NCBI GenBank assembly: GCA_050946835.1 | Contig: JBMNVN010000003.1 | Coordinates: 1 to 64,000 of the forward strand | Direction of reading: 5' to 3' | DNA: 64,000 bases | Source of the DNA: UBA1447 sp002329225 | GTDB lineage: Bacteria; Bacillota; Clostridia; Oscillospirales; Acutalibacteraceae | Part shown: piece after piece, positions 49,820-58,839 of the stretch | Layout: each line of letters opens with the position of its first letter | Position numbering within the stretch: the stretch's first letter is position 1 | Program-made: the position numbers and the translations under genes | The notes under the pieces: generated by a model | What the model was told of the DNA's origin: nothing | The model's input: only the letters and a program-made list of their open reading frames with translations | The model's database searches: none

Positions 49820-51922
49820 TTATGAAAAAGAGTATTTAACTATAAGTGATGCGAAAACGATGGAAGCCATTGAAAGCAGTTTAATTAGAATATTGATGGA
49901 AGGACCGGCCGTATCTTTGAAAGGGTCGCCTACGGTGTCGCCCACCACGGCGGCCTTGTGAAGTTCGCTCCCTGCGCCGCCTAAGCCCCCGGCCTCAATA
50001 AATTTCTTCGCATTGTCCCACGCTCCGCCGGAGTTTGACATCATAACCGCTAAAATAAAGCCTGTTGCCGTAGCCCCCGCCAGCATACCCGCCACGCCGT
50101 TAACGCCCAAGAATAATCCGACCCCCAACGGGAAAGCTATGGAAAGCAAAGCGGGCAAAACCATCTCTTTTTGGGCGGCTTTGGTGCAGATTGCCACACA
50201 CTTTTTGTAATCCGCTTCGGCTTCCCCGGTCATTAAACCTTTAATCTCTTTAAACTGACGGCGGACTTCAAAAACTATACTCATGGCGGCATGACTAACC
50301 GCATTCATTGTAAGGGAGGAGAAAAGGAAGGGCAGCATACTGCCGACAAACAGACCGATGAGAACATTGGGGTTTGTAATGCTTAAGTCAAAGTGATAGT
50401 CGGGGCTATGGATTTTAATCTGTTCCACATAGGAGGCGATAAGGGCAAGTGCCGTTAAGGCTGCGGAACCAATTGCAAAGCCTTTACCCGTAGCGGCTGT
50501 GGTGTTGCCTAATGAATCAAGGGCGTCCGTACGGGTTCTGACCTCGGCATCAAGCCCCGCCATTTGGGCTATGCCTCCGGCATTGTCCGCCACGGGACCG
50601 TAAGCGTCGGTAGCAAGGGTAATCCCCAGAGTAGAAAGCATACCCACGGCGGAAAGGCCTATACCGAACAGGCCGGCATCAAAACTGCTTGCACCGCCGG
50701 AAATTCTGAAGCTGACAAATATGGAAACACAAACTATAATGACCGGGAACAGGGTGGAAAACATACCCAATGAAAGTCCGCCGATAATCATTGTGGCAGG
50801 TCCGGTTTCAGATTCCTTCGCAAGATTTTTTGTGGGCTTGTAAGTGTCCGACGTGTAATACTCGGTAAAATAACCTATCATTATACCCGCCATAAGCCCG
50901 GATAACACCGCACCGTAAAGGCCGATATGCTCCTTACCCAGGCTGTAGTGAATGAGGGGGTAAGCGGAAACGGCAACAACAAAGGCGCTCACCCACACAC
51001 CGCGGCGCAATGCCGCCAAAAGGTGTTTTTGGTCCGTATCCTCTTTTGTTTTTACAAAAAATGTACCTAAAATTGAAGCAATTATTCCTATGGAAGCCAT
51101 CACCATAGGCAAGAGTACGCCTTTATAGCCGTAGCCCGCCGCCACGGCTAAGGCTGCGGTGGAAATTATGGAACCTACATAGGATTCATAGAGGTCCGCC
51201 CCCATACCGGCCACGTCGCCTACATTATCACCCACATTGTCGGCAATAACTGCGGGGTTGCGGGGGTCGTCTTCGGGAATACCGGCCTCGACCTTACCCA
51301 CCAGGTCGGCGCCTACATCCGCCGCCTTGGTGAAAATTCCGCCGCCGACACGGGCAAACAGCGCCATGGAGGAGGCCCCCATGCCGAAAGTGAGCATGGC
51401 GGAGGTAATCTCCTGAATACGGAGGGCTTCGTCCGCTATTACTTTAACGGAACTGTACCAATAATTTAAAAAGAAGAACCAGATTGAAATATCAAGCAAA
51501 CCTAAACCGACTACAACAAAGCCCATAACGGCGCCTGAAGAAAACGCCACATTAAGCCCTGAATTAAGGCTCCTCATGGCGGCATCAGCGGTTCTTGCGT
51601 TGGCCGCTGTGGCTATTTTCATCCCGATATAGCCTGAAAGGCCGGAAAAGAAGCCCCCTGAAACAAAGGCGAAGGGCACAAAGGGCGTCAGAAAACCGCG
51701 CCAGGCAAGGAGCCCCAGCACAACGAACATTACAGCAAAAAAGATGCCCACTCCCCTGTACTGTACCTTTAAATAGGTGTTAGCACCTTCTTTTATTGCT
51801 GATGAAATCTTCCTCATAACTTCGTTGCCTTGGGGTTCTTTGATAACCTTGATGGCAAGCAGACCCGAAAACAACAGCGCCATCACCGCACTTGCGGGCG
51901 CCAGCAGGCTGATATAACTCAT
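49820..51922 (-). CDS. hppA: Membrane-bound K+-type H+ (or Na+) pumping pyrophosphatase
   Basis: Couples PPi hydrolysis to ion export across the membrane. The 700 residues with about 16 membrane segments show the substrate motif DVGADLVGKVEAGIPEDDPRNPAVIADNVGDNVGD (in parts) and the second conserved loop GGAWDNAKKFIE. In the GNTTAATGKG motif Ala and Gly stand where K+-independent enzymes have Lys and Thr, so K+ dependence is expected. Whether H+ or Na+ is moved cannot be told. ATG 51922 follows GGGAGGAATGTT; an upstream frame to 51961 is not needed. Confidence 0.96.
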   Translation of the reverse strand: MSYISLLAPASAVMALLFSGLLAIKVIKEPQGNEVMRKISSAIKEGANTYLKVQYRGVGIFFAVMFVVLGLLAWRGFLTPFVPFAFVSGGFFSGLSGYIGMKIATAANARTADAAMRSLNSGLNVAFSSGAVMGFVVVGLGLLDISIWFFFLNYWYSSVKVIADEALRIQEITSAMLTFGMGASSMALFARVGGGIFTKAADVGADLVGKVEAGIPEDDPRNPAVIADNVGDNVGDVAGMGADLYESYVGSIISTAALAVAAGYGYKGVLLPMVMASIGIIASILGTFFVKTKEDTDQKHLLAALRRGVWVSAFVVAVSAYPLIHYSLGKEHIGLYGAVLSGLMAGIMIGYFTEYYTSDTYKPTKNLAKESETGPATMIIGGLSLGMFSTLFPVIIVCVSIFVSFRISGGASSFDAGLFGIGLSAVGMLSTLGITLATDAYGPVADNAGGIAQMAGLDAEVRTRTDALDSLGNTTAATGKGFAIGSAALTALALIASYVEQIKIHSPDYHFDLSITNPNVLIGLFVGSMLPFLFSSLTMNAVSHAAMSIVFEVRRQFKEIKGLMTGEAEADYKKCVAICTKAAQKEMVLPALLSIAFPLGVGLFLGVNGVAGMLAGATATGFILAVMMSNSGGAWDNAKKFIEAGGLGGAGSELHKAAVVGDTVGDPFKDTAGPSINILIKLLSMASIVFASLIVKYSFS

Positions 51923-52218
51923 AACATTCCTCCCGGATAAAATAAAAAATTCCGAACACAAGAACTGAAACCTGAATACAGTGTTCGGAACGAGTGTTTT
52001 TAATTATAACAGAGGCTTTGGTTAATGTAAACTATTTTTTTAAATTCTTTTGTTGAACTTCCACAAAGCCGAAAGAAAGACCGTTTGACATAGGGGGATT
52101 CAAGGTGTTAAAATCGCTTTGTGAAGTTCAAAAGACTTTTAAGGAAGATAATCTTGCCACCTATGCTGTAAAGCGAATTTACTTTACAACACCTTGTTTC
52201 TTTATAGGAGATTGGAAA

Positions 52219-52842
52219 ATGAACAAGCGTTGTGTTATTTTTTCCGGCGCACCGGAGTGCGCTGAATACCGCCCCGAACCGGGGGACTATGTTATAGCTG
52301 CGGACAGCGGTTATAAACACCTTGTGAATGCCGGTCTGCTCCCCGACCTTATAGCAGGCGACTTTGACTCCTTTGAGGGAGAAATACCCGCCGATATACC
52401 CGTTTTGCGGGTTTCGTCAATCAAGGACGATACCGACACCATGCTTGCCGCAAAACATGCTTTGGAACAGGGTTATAAGGACTTTTTGATTTTGGGCGCC
52501 ACGGGCGGTCGATTGGACCACCAGACGGCGAACCTTGTACTTTGCGCCTATATAGCGGAAAAAGGCGGAAGCTGTGAAATACGCGGAATTTTTGAGAGCG
52601 TTTACAGCATAAAGAACGGTACGCTCAGCCTTAAAAAGCGGGAAAACCGTTCAGTGTCCGTATTCTCCTTCACGGATAAGTCCTGCGGGGTAAGCCTGAG
52701 AGGGCTGAAATATACTCTTGAAAATGCGACACTCACAAACATATTCCCCTTAGGAGTCAGCAACGAATTTTCGGAAGAAAGGGCGGAAATAGCGGTAAAA
52801 GACGGAATACTGATTGTCATCTGCTCTCAAACGGCGCACTAA
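52219..52842 (+). CDS. Thiamine diphosphokinase
   Basis: Makes thiamine diphosphate from thiamine and ATP. The 207-residue protein has the start VIFSGAP, the substrate motifs DYVIAADSGYKHL and PDLIAGDFDS, SIKDDTDTMLAAKHAL and GATGGRLDHQTANL, then a beta-sandwich C-terminal domain. ATAGGAG precedes the ATG at 52219; the frame is open 38 codons further without a site. No TPP riboswitch is seen upstream. Confidence 0.93.
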   Translation: MNKRCVIFSGAPECAEYRPEPGDYVIAADSGYKHLVNAGLLPDLIAGDFDSFEGEIPADIPVLRVSSIKDDTDTMLAAKHALEQGYKDFLILGATGGRLDHQTANLVLCAYIAEKGGSCEIRGIFESVYSIKNGTLSLKKRENRSVSVFSFTDKSCGVSLRGLKYTLENATLTNIFPLGVSNEFSEERAEIAVKDGILIVICSQTAH

Positions 52843-52862
52843 AATTCTTGTGATTATAAGAA

Positions 52863-52908
52863 AAAACCGGATTTTCCCTCTCTGTGCTGAAAGGAAAAAT
52901 CCGGTTTT
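52863..52908. terminator. Bidirectional terminator between thiamine kinase and cohesin-like genes
   Basis: AAAACCGGATTTTCC (52863-52877) pairs with GGAAAAATCCGGTTTT (52893-52908) with one bulge, U-rich on both sides. Confidence 0.85.
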
Positions 52909-52919
52909 GTTTTCTGATA

Positions 52920-54188
52920 TTATCTTTTCTTTTTCATGAACGCACGGATAGCAAAGCCTGCCCCCGCAATAACAATAATCACAAGTACGGCAATGAGAAT
53001 TTTTGTGCCCACACCGTTTCGGATTCCGCCATCGTCATTTTGCAAGCCGCCGCTTTCCCCGGTCGATTCCGAATCACCCGCTTGAGTTTGATCCGGACGG
53101 GTTTCAACAACAAAGTAACCCTCAGCATCCGTTACATACCGGTTGTCTTTATCCGTCACAATCTCTCCGTCAACCACTACTTCCGTACCGTCAGTCCTCA
53201 CCCGTGTTTCATAAACCACGGAGCCGTCCGGTCTTGTCACTTCTTTGCCGTCTTTATCTTTTAAGGGTTCGGTGACAACTTCGGCTCCCGAGGCGTTAAT
53301 GCGCGTTGTGGCAGTCTCTGCAGTCCCTCCACCGTCGAAAGGAGGAGCGATAAGGGTAGAAGAATTTGTGCCTGTAGACACAGTATCTCCCGGTCTTGTG
53401 GGTCTTGGAGCGGTACTTGAGGTTGAGGGTCTTGAGGTAGGAGGTGAGGAGGTGATTGGTTCCTGATTTTGAGCCAGAGGCAGTTTTAAATCGGCCTTAG
53501 AAAAATCGTATTTAAAATTGTAATTATTAGTTGCTCCGGAGGCCAAACTGCCCTCCAGGCCTTTTGATATATAGGCGTTTGCACCCGGCCTGGCATTGCT
53601 TCTAAACCAGGATGGGTCACTCCAGACCCGGGCATCGGTACCCCGCGGCAAGTCCTTCAGGGCTTTAAGCTCAAACTGAAAAAGCCAGTCCCCCGGCAGA
53701 ATTCCGGGATAACCGCCGTTGGCGGAATTGCTGTTGGCCTGGGTCCCAACGGCAACGGCATCGAAAGTATCTTGCATTGATTTCAGGTTTTCCGGCCAGG
53801 CCGCTTCGGGCAACAAGATGCGCGGAGAAGCAAAGCCGACACAAACCTCTTTGTAATAAGAATTATCACAGTTTACAGTAAAGGCATTGATGGGCTCCTT
53901 TGCCAGCTGAAAACAGTTTTTGTCAAACATTACCACATAGCGGGATACCCCCACAAGGTAGTTCGTCTTCGGTATAATTCGAATTACTATCAAATCGCCG
54001 GCTTTGATATTGTCCGAAGCCGTCAAGGGGATGAATTTATCTCCCTGCAGTTTGCCCGCCGCAAGACGCACCTCGGCATCCAAAGCACCGGCATCACCCG
54101 GCGCGGCAACGGAACTTATTTGAAAGCTCAGAAGTATTGCGGAAAAAATAAGGGCAAACGCCAAGAGATAGGCCGTTGTCTTTTTCAT
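52920..54188 (-). CDS. Membrane-anchored cohesin-like surface protein
   Basis: A 422-residue exported protein: signal peptide (about 1-28), a cohesin-like domain (about 37-235), a Ser/Thr/Pro-rich linker (about 240-290), an acidic/basic repeat region with DGKEVTRPDGSVVYETRVRTDGTEVV, and a C-terminal membrane helix (about 392-415) ending in KKKR. The cohesin-like domain aligns by eye with the one in the subtilase at 18739: GD-x-I-x-x-R, a shared VMFDKN/IMYDKN, AAWPEN/AAWPNT, and a GYP...DWLFxF block. So both derive from one ancestor. It could display or hold partners at the surface (inference). Confidence 0.82.
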   Translation of the reverse strand: MKKTTAYLLAFALIFSAILLSFQISSVAAPGDAGALDAEVRLAAGKLQGDKFIPLTASDNIKAGDLIVIRIIPKTNYLVGVSRYVVMFDKNCFQLAKEPINAFTVNCDNSYYKEVCVGFASPRILLPEAAWPENLKSMQDTFDAVAVGTQANSNSANGGYPGILPGDWLFQFELKALKDLPRGTDARVWSDPSWFRSNARPGANAYISKGLEGSLASGATNNYNFKYDFSKADLKLPLAQNQEPITSSPPTSRPSTSSTAPRPTRPGDTVSTGTNSSTLIAPPFDGGGTAETATTRINASGAEVVTEPLKDKDGKEVTRPDGSVVYETRVRTDGTEVVVDGEIVTDKDNRYVTDAEGYFVVETRPDQTQAGDSESTGESGGLQNDDGGIRNGVGTKILIAVLVIIVIAGAGFAIRAFMKKKR

Positions 54189-54269
54189 AGTATCCCTCCC
54201 GAAATAAGTAAATTAAAAAGCTTTTTGACCCGAAAAATACGATTTGTCAGGTATAAATCCTATTGCAAT

Positions 54270-55430
54270 TTACAGACTGTCAATATCCACAGCCGCCCGC
54301 CTTTGGGAACTGAGTTCCACGGCTTCAATAACCCGGGAACACTCCACCCCGTCGGCAAAGTCGGGGCTTGCGGCCTTCCCTGAAACAATGGCTGACATAA
54401 ACTCGTACATCTCATGCACGAAGGTGTGCTCATATCCGATTACATGCCCCGCCGGCCACCAGGCATACATATAGGGGTGAACACCCTCGGTGGCCTGAAT
54501 TAAACGGAACCCCTGCAGACCCTCTTCATCATCGGCGCTGAAATATTGGACTTCGTTCATACGCTCAAACACAAACTTAAGGCTGCCTTTATCGCCGTTT
54601 ATTTCGATTGATAAATCATTCTTATGGCCTTGTGCAAAACGGGTAGCCTCAAATACTCCCAAAGCGCCGTTTTGAAACTCGGCAACAAAGGCCGTGGCGT
54701 CATCCACATTCACCTCGCCCCGGGCAGCGTCTTCCCTGGCACTGGCAGAAAGACCCGTCATATTCTCTACAAGAGGACGGGATTTAATGAAAGTTTTTTG
54801 CATGCCCGTAACGCTTTTAAAGTCACCGGCAAGGTAACGGGCAAGGTCAATAAAATGAGCGCCCAAGTCACCCAAAGAACCGGAACCGCAGACCTCTTTG
54901 CGCAGGCGCCATACAAGGGGGAACTCCGGATCAATAATAAAGTCCTGCAAATAAGAGGCTCGCAGATGGCGGATGGTGCCGATTTTACCCGAATCAATAA
55001 TATCTTTCATCAGGCGGACAGCCGGGGCAAAACGATAGTTGAAACCTATTTGATGTTTGATGCCGGCCTTTCGGGCTTCAGCAAGCATCTCTCTGGCATC
55101 GTCAAGGTTAAGAGCCAGAGGTTTTTCGCAAAAAATGTGTTTGCCGTTTTGTGCGGCGGCTATGGCTATTGCCTTATGTGCATCGGAGGGTGCGGTAATA
55201 TCTATAACATCTATGTCTTCCCGGCTGACAAGATTTTGCCACTTGGTTTCATAAGCCTGCCAGCCGAATTTGGCGGCGGCTTTTTTTACGCCTTCTTCAT
55301 CCCGTCCGCAGATGACCGCTTTGTTAATCTGCGCCGGGCAGTCAAAAAACATCCCGACCCTGCTCAAGGCATTGCTGTGGGCCTTGCCCATAAATTTGTA
55401 ACCTACCATACCCACATTGATTGTTTTCAC
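54270..55430 (-). CDS. Gfo/Idh/MocA-family oxidoreductase
   Basis: A 386-residue NAD(P)-dependent sugar or cyclitol dehydrogenase-like protein. The Rossmann start is NVGMVGYKFMGKAHSNAL; CEKPLALN carries the conserved EKP; GSGSLGDLGAHFIDLARYLAGD holds the D-x-x-x-H catalytic residues. Substrate not readable. Start is GTG at 55430, with GAGGATGAGTGAGCG upstream. It stands alone, 81 bp before the cohesin-like gene on the same strand. Confidence 0.9.
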   Translation of the reverse strand: MKTINVGMVGYKFMGKAHSNALSRVGMFFDCPAQINKAVICGRDEEGVKKAAAKFGWQAYETKWQNLVSREDIDVIDITAPSDAHKAIAIAAAQNGKHIFCEKPLALNLDDAREMLAEARKAGIKHQIGFNYRFAPAVRLMKDIIDSGKIGTIRHLRASYLQDFIIDPEFPLVWRLRKEVCGSGSLGDLGAHFIDLARYLAGDFKSVTGMQKTFIKSRPLVENMTGLSASAREDAARGEVNVDDATAFVAEFQNGALGVFEATRFAQGHKNDLSIEINGDKGSLKFVFERMNEVQYFSADDEEGLQGFRLIQATEGVHPYMYAWWPAGHVIGYEHTFVHEMYEFMSAIVSGKAASPDFADGVECSRVIEAVELSSQRRAAVDIDSL

Positions 55431-55759
55431 CGCTCACTCATCCTCTCAATTTATCTGTTTAGTTATATTGTATACTGTTCGCTTCATTTTACAACCTTTT
55501 AGCCGAAAATAAAAGGGATGACCACATTTTTAATTGCGGTAAGGTGTTAAAAAGTGAAGAGCTGAGAAATATCCGACTTTTATAAGAGATGACAAAAAAT
55601 AGAAAACCCGTCTCTGCCTGTAAAGGCACTCCACTTTACAGCTCTCGTGTTTGCCATATTTCATTTTTCAATTATATTGCGATATATTACAAAAGGTTTG
55701 GAAACAGCGGCCAACTTCAATCATTATGCACAAAAGAAAGCTCAAAACTTCGTGCAAAT
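55431..55759. other. Divergent intergenic region between Gfo/Idh gene and nrdD promoter
   Basis: AT-rich. CTGTAAAG (55618-55625) and CTTTACAG (55634-55641) form a perfect eight-base stem with an eight-base loop; no T-run follows. No open frame or RNA family was recognised. Confidence 0.45.
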
Positions 55760-55816
55760 ACACAATAGATTGTTGTCGCAACAGATATTGACACAATATA
55801 TAGTGGCGTGTATAAT
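55760..55816 (+). promoter_or_regulatory. Consensus promoter of nrdD with paired NrdR-type boxes
   Basis: TTGACA (55788-55793), 17-bp spacer, TATAAT (55811-55816): a perfect sigma-A promoter. ACACAATATATAGTGG (55791-55806) matches the NrdR box and overlaps the -35 and spacer. A second, weaker box ACACAATAGATTGTTG (55760-55775) lies 31 bp upstream, three helical turns, the spacing usual for NrdR pairs. A stem AATGTAG/CTACATT (55814-55830) covers the predicted start point. Confidence 0.8.
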
Positions 55817-55845
55817 GTAGCCACTACATTTTGGAGGAACAAATC

Positions 55846-57921
55846 ATGCACACACAGATTAGAAAACGTGACGGAAGGATCGAGCCTTTCGAAAAAATCA
55901 AGATTACAAAAGCCATTTTTAAGGCCGCCATTGCCTGCGGCGGTGAAGATGAAGAGCTTGCGGGGGCACTTGCGGATCAGGTTGTTGCCTTAGCGGAAGA
56001 GAAGTACGGCGACCGCATTCCCGACGTGGAAGGCATTCAGGATATAGTTGAAAAAGTGCTTATTGAAAACGGCCATGCACGCACTGCCAAGGCCTACATC
56101 CTCTACCGCGAAAAAAGACGCGGCGCCAGAGAGATTAACGCCCTGATAGGCGCAACAATTGATATGTTCGGCGACTACCTCGGCGATAAGGACTGGGGTA
56201 TTAAAGAAAACGCCAACATGCAAAAAAGTGTGAACGGTCTGAACAACTATGTACGGGAGGCTTTCACAAAAAAATACTGGCTGCATGAGATTTATCCCGA
56301 CGATGTACGCAAGGCCCATGAAAGCGGCGAGGCCCATATTCACGACTTGGGCTTTTTCGGCCCCTACTGCGCCGGCTGGGATCTTCGTCAATTGCTGAGA
56401 GACGGCTTCGGCGGTGTGGAGGGCAAAGTTGAAAGTAAGCCCGCAAAACATCTGCGCTCATTTTTAGGCCAGATTGTCAACTCCACTTTTACAACTCAGG
56501 GCGAAACCGCCGGCGCTCAGGCCTGGAGTTCCTTTGACACCTACTGCGCACCTTTCGTTTATTACGACAAAATGACCTTTGAACAGGTCAAGCAGTGTTT
56601 GCAGGAGTTTGTCTTTAACATCAATGTCCCCACCAGAGTGGGCTTTCAGTGCCCCTTTTCCAACCTGACCTTTGATATTAAAGTGCCCGGCACCCTCAAG
56701 AATGAAAAAGTCATTGTAGGCGGCAAAGAGCTGGATAAAACCTACGGTGAAATGCAGGAATATCTGGATATTTTCAACCGTGCTTTCTGCGCCGTGATGC
56801 TTGAAGGCGATGCAAAAGGCAGAGTTTTCACCTTCCCTATCCCCACAATTAATATCACAAGAGATTTTGACTGGGACAACCCCGTGGTTGACGATTTTAT
56901 GCGAATCACCGGTAAATACGGCATTCCCTATTTTGCCAATTATGTCAACTCCGATTTATCCCCGGAGGACGCCGTATCCATGTGCTGCAGACTGCGTCTT
57001 GATACAAAAGAACTGCGCAAGCGCGGCGGCGGACTTTTCGGTTCCAACCCCATGACCGGTTCCATCGGCGTGTATACAATCAACCTCCCCCGGATAGGTT
57101 ATCTGAGTAAAACCAGGGAAGAGTTTTTTGAAAATCTTGAACGTGTGGCTACACTCGGCAAAGTTTCTTTGGAGATTAAGCGCAAGGTGCTTGAGCAGCA
57201 GACGGAGCGGGGGCTTTACCCATATTCAGCCCACTATCTGCGCAACATCAAACGGGACAGCGGTCACTATTGGACCAACCACTTCAATACCATAGGGCTT
57301 GTGGGTATGAACGAGGCTTGCCTGAACTTTTTGGGCAAAGACATCGGCAGTGAAGAAGGGCTTAAATTTGCCCTGGATATTATGGACTATCTGCGCCTGC
57401 TTATGGTGGAATTCCAGGAAGAAACCGGCCACTACTACAACCTTGAAGCCACCCCTGCGGAAGGCACCAGCTACAGGCTTGCAAAACTCGACAAAGAAAA
57501 ATATCCGAACATCATTCAAGCAGGTAAAGAGGAACCCCTTTACACCAACTCTTCCCAACTGCCCGTGGAATACACTGACGATATCTTCGAGTGCATGGAT
57601 TTGCAGGATGAACTGCAGTCCCTATACACCGGCGGCACGGTACAGCACCTGTATATCGGCGAACGCATAGAGGACATTGAGGTCTGCAAGACCCTTATCA
57701 GGGATATTTTCAACAAATATAAAATGCCCTATATCTCCCTCACACCGACTTTCAGCATTTGCAACACCCACGGCTACATTGCAGGCGAACATTTTGAATG
57801 CCCGGATTGCGGGGCGGAAACGGAAGTCTGGAGCAGGGTCGTAGGCTACCTCAGACCCGTCCAAAACTATAACCCCGGTAAAAAAGAAGAGTATATGCTC
57901 CGCAAAAAATTTGTCGTATGA
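55846..57921 (+). CDS. nrdD: Anaerobic (class III) ribonucleoside-triphosphate reductase
   Basis: Makes deoxynucleotides in the absence of oxygen through a glycyl radical. The 691-residue enzyme has an N-terminal ATP-cone (about 3-90, IRKRDGRIEPFEKIKITKAI), the ten-strand barrel, a C-terminal zinc site (CNTHGY with CPDCG), and the radical Gly667 in SRVVGYLRPVQNYNPGK. GGAGGAACAAATC precedes ATG 55846. Its activase gene follows 114 bp downstream. Confidence 0.96.
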   Translation: MHTQIRKRDGRIEPFEKIKITKAIFKAAIACGGEDEELAGALADQVVALAEEKYGDRIPDVEGIQDIVEKVLIENGHARTAKAYILYREKRRGAREINALIGATIDMFGDYLGDKDWGIKENANMQKSVNGLNNYVREAFTKKYWLHEIYPDDVRKAHESGEAHIHDLGFFGPYCAGWDLRQLLRDGFGGVEGKVESKPAKHLRSFLGQIVNSTFTTQGETAGAQAWSSFDTYCAPFVYYDKMTFEQVKQCLQEFVFNINVPTRVGFQCPFSNLTFDIKVPGTLKNEKVIVGGKELDKTYGEMQEYLDIFNRAFCAVMLEGDAKGRVFTFPIPTINITRDFDWDNPVVDDFMRITGKYGIPYFANYVNSDLSPEDAVSMCCRLRLDTKELRKRGGGLFGSNPMTGSIGVYTINLPRIGYLSKTREEFFENLERVATLGKVSLEIKRKVLEQQTERGLYPYSAHYLRNIKRDSGHYWTNHFNTIGLVGMNEACLNFLGKDIGSEEGLKFALDIMDYLRLLMVEFQEETGHYYNLEATPAEGTSYRLAKLDKEKYPNIIQAGKEEPLYTNSSQLPVEYTDDIFECMDLQDELQSLYTGGTVQHLYIGERIEDIEVCKTLIRDIFNKYKMPYISLTPTFSICNTHGYIAGEHFECPDCGAETEVWSRVVGYLRPVQNYNPGKKEEYMLRKKFVV

Positions 57922-57984
57922 TTACAGGGGGAACGCTCAGCCTGTTTCCCCGGGTTTTACCCCACCCGAAAAGGGGTTTTATAC

Positions 57985-58004
57985 GGGGGCGGAATTCCGC
58001 CCCC
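57985..58004. repeat. Perfect 20-bp palindrome between nrdD and nrdG
   Basis: GGGGGCGGAA is followed at once by its reverse complement. As RNA it would form a very stable stem 31 bp before nrdG; CTAAATTATT follows, so it is a poor terminator and may stabilise or uncouple the two transcripts. Confidence 0.5.
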
Positions 58005-58035
58005 TAAATTATTGCCAATCGGGAGAATCAATAAT

Positions 58036-58716
58036 ATGAAGATTGCGGGAATGCAGAAAACCTCTTTTGTGGATTATCCGGGCAAGTTGGCCTGCGTTGT
58101 TTTTACGCCTCACTGCAACATGAAGTGCCCCTACTGCCACAATAAACATATTCTTTCCGGCAACATCCCCCTTATTGATGAGGAAGAGGTTTTTGCATAC
58201 TTGAAAAAGCGGCAGGATGTTTTAGGCGCCGTAGTTGTAACCGGCGGAGAGCCGACTTTGCAAAAGGATCTTACCGGGTTCATAAAGGCGGTAAAAGAGT
58301 TGGGATATCCGGTTAAGCTTGATACAAACGGAACCAACCCCGCCGTAATAAAAAGCCTTTTGAATAACAACTTTTTGGACTATGTTGCCATGGATGTGAA
58401 AGCGCCCCTCCATAAATATTACGAAGCGGCGGGCTGCCCGGTAAATGTCAACGCCATAGCCGAAAGCATAAGGCTGCTCAAAGCATCCGATATCCTTCAC
58501 GAGTTTCGCACTACATTTGCTCCCTGCCTAAACGAAGACGATATTTTAGCCATCGGGGACCTCATTAAAGGCTGCAAAAACTATTATCTGCAGCAGTACC
58601 GGCAGATACCCGGTGAGCCGGAAGCGCACGACGGCGAGTATGTGCTTAAAACCGCCGAAAAAATGCGGGACAAAATCGGCGTATGCCAAACCAGAGGTTT
58701 GGGTACAAACCTGTAA
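58036..58716 (+). CDS. nrdG: Anaerobic ribonucleotide reductase activating protein (radical SAM)
   Basis: Radical SAM activase that forms the glycyl radical on NrdD. The 226 residues show CNMKCPYCHN (CxxxCxxC), VVTGGEPTLQK and KLDTNGTNP. It is longer than E. coli NrdG (154) and belongs to the NrdG2-like, ThnB/PflA-size group. The ATG at 58036 gives the family start MKIAGMQKTSFVDYPGKLACVVF. It is directly downstream of nrdD. Confidence 0.92.
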   Translation: MKIAGMQKTSFVDYPGKLACVVFTPHCNMKCPYCHNKHILSGNIPLIDEEEVFAYLKKRQDVLGAVVVTGGEPTLQKDLTGFIKAVKELGYPVKLDTNGTNPAVIKSLLNNNFLDYVAMDVKAPLHKYYEAAGCPVNVNAIAESIRLLKASDILHEFRTTFAPCLNEDDILAIGDLIKGCKNYYLQQYRQIPGEPEAHDGEYVLKTAEKMRDKIGVCQTRGLGTNL

Positions 58717-58839
58717 TATTTTTGACGACTATATTTACTCGATAAGGTGACTTAGTTACACACAGCAATTGTTAAAAGACCGGGAACTGTGATAAAATGT
58801 TTCCGGCTAAAAAAACAAAAAAGAAAGGTGGCGCTTTTT

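Noticed and set aside
52020..52218. TPP riboswitch before the thiamine kinase gene
   Set aside because: No CUGAGA thi-box core is present in the upstream sequence.
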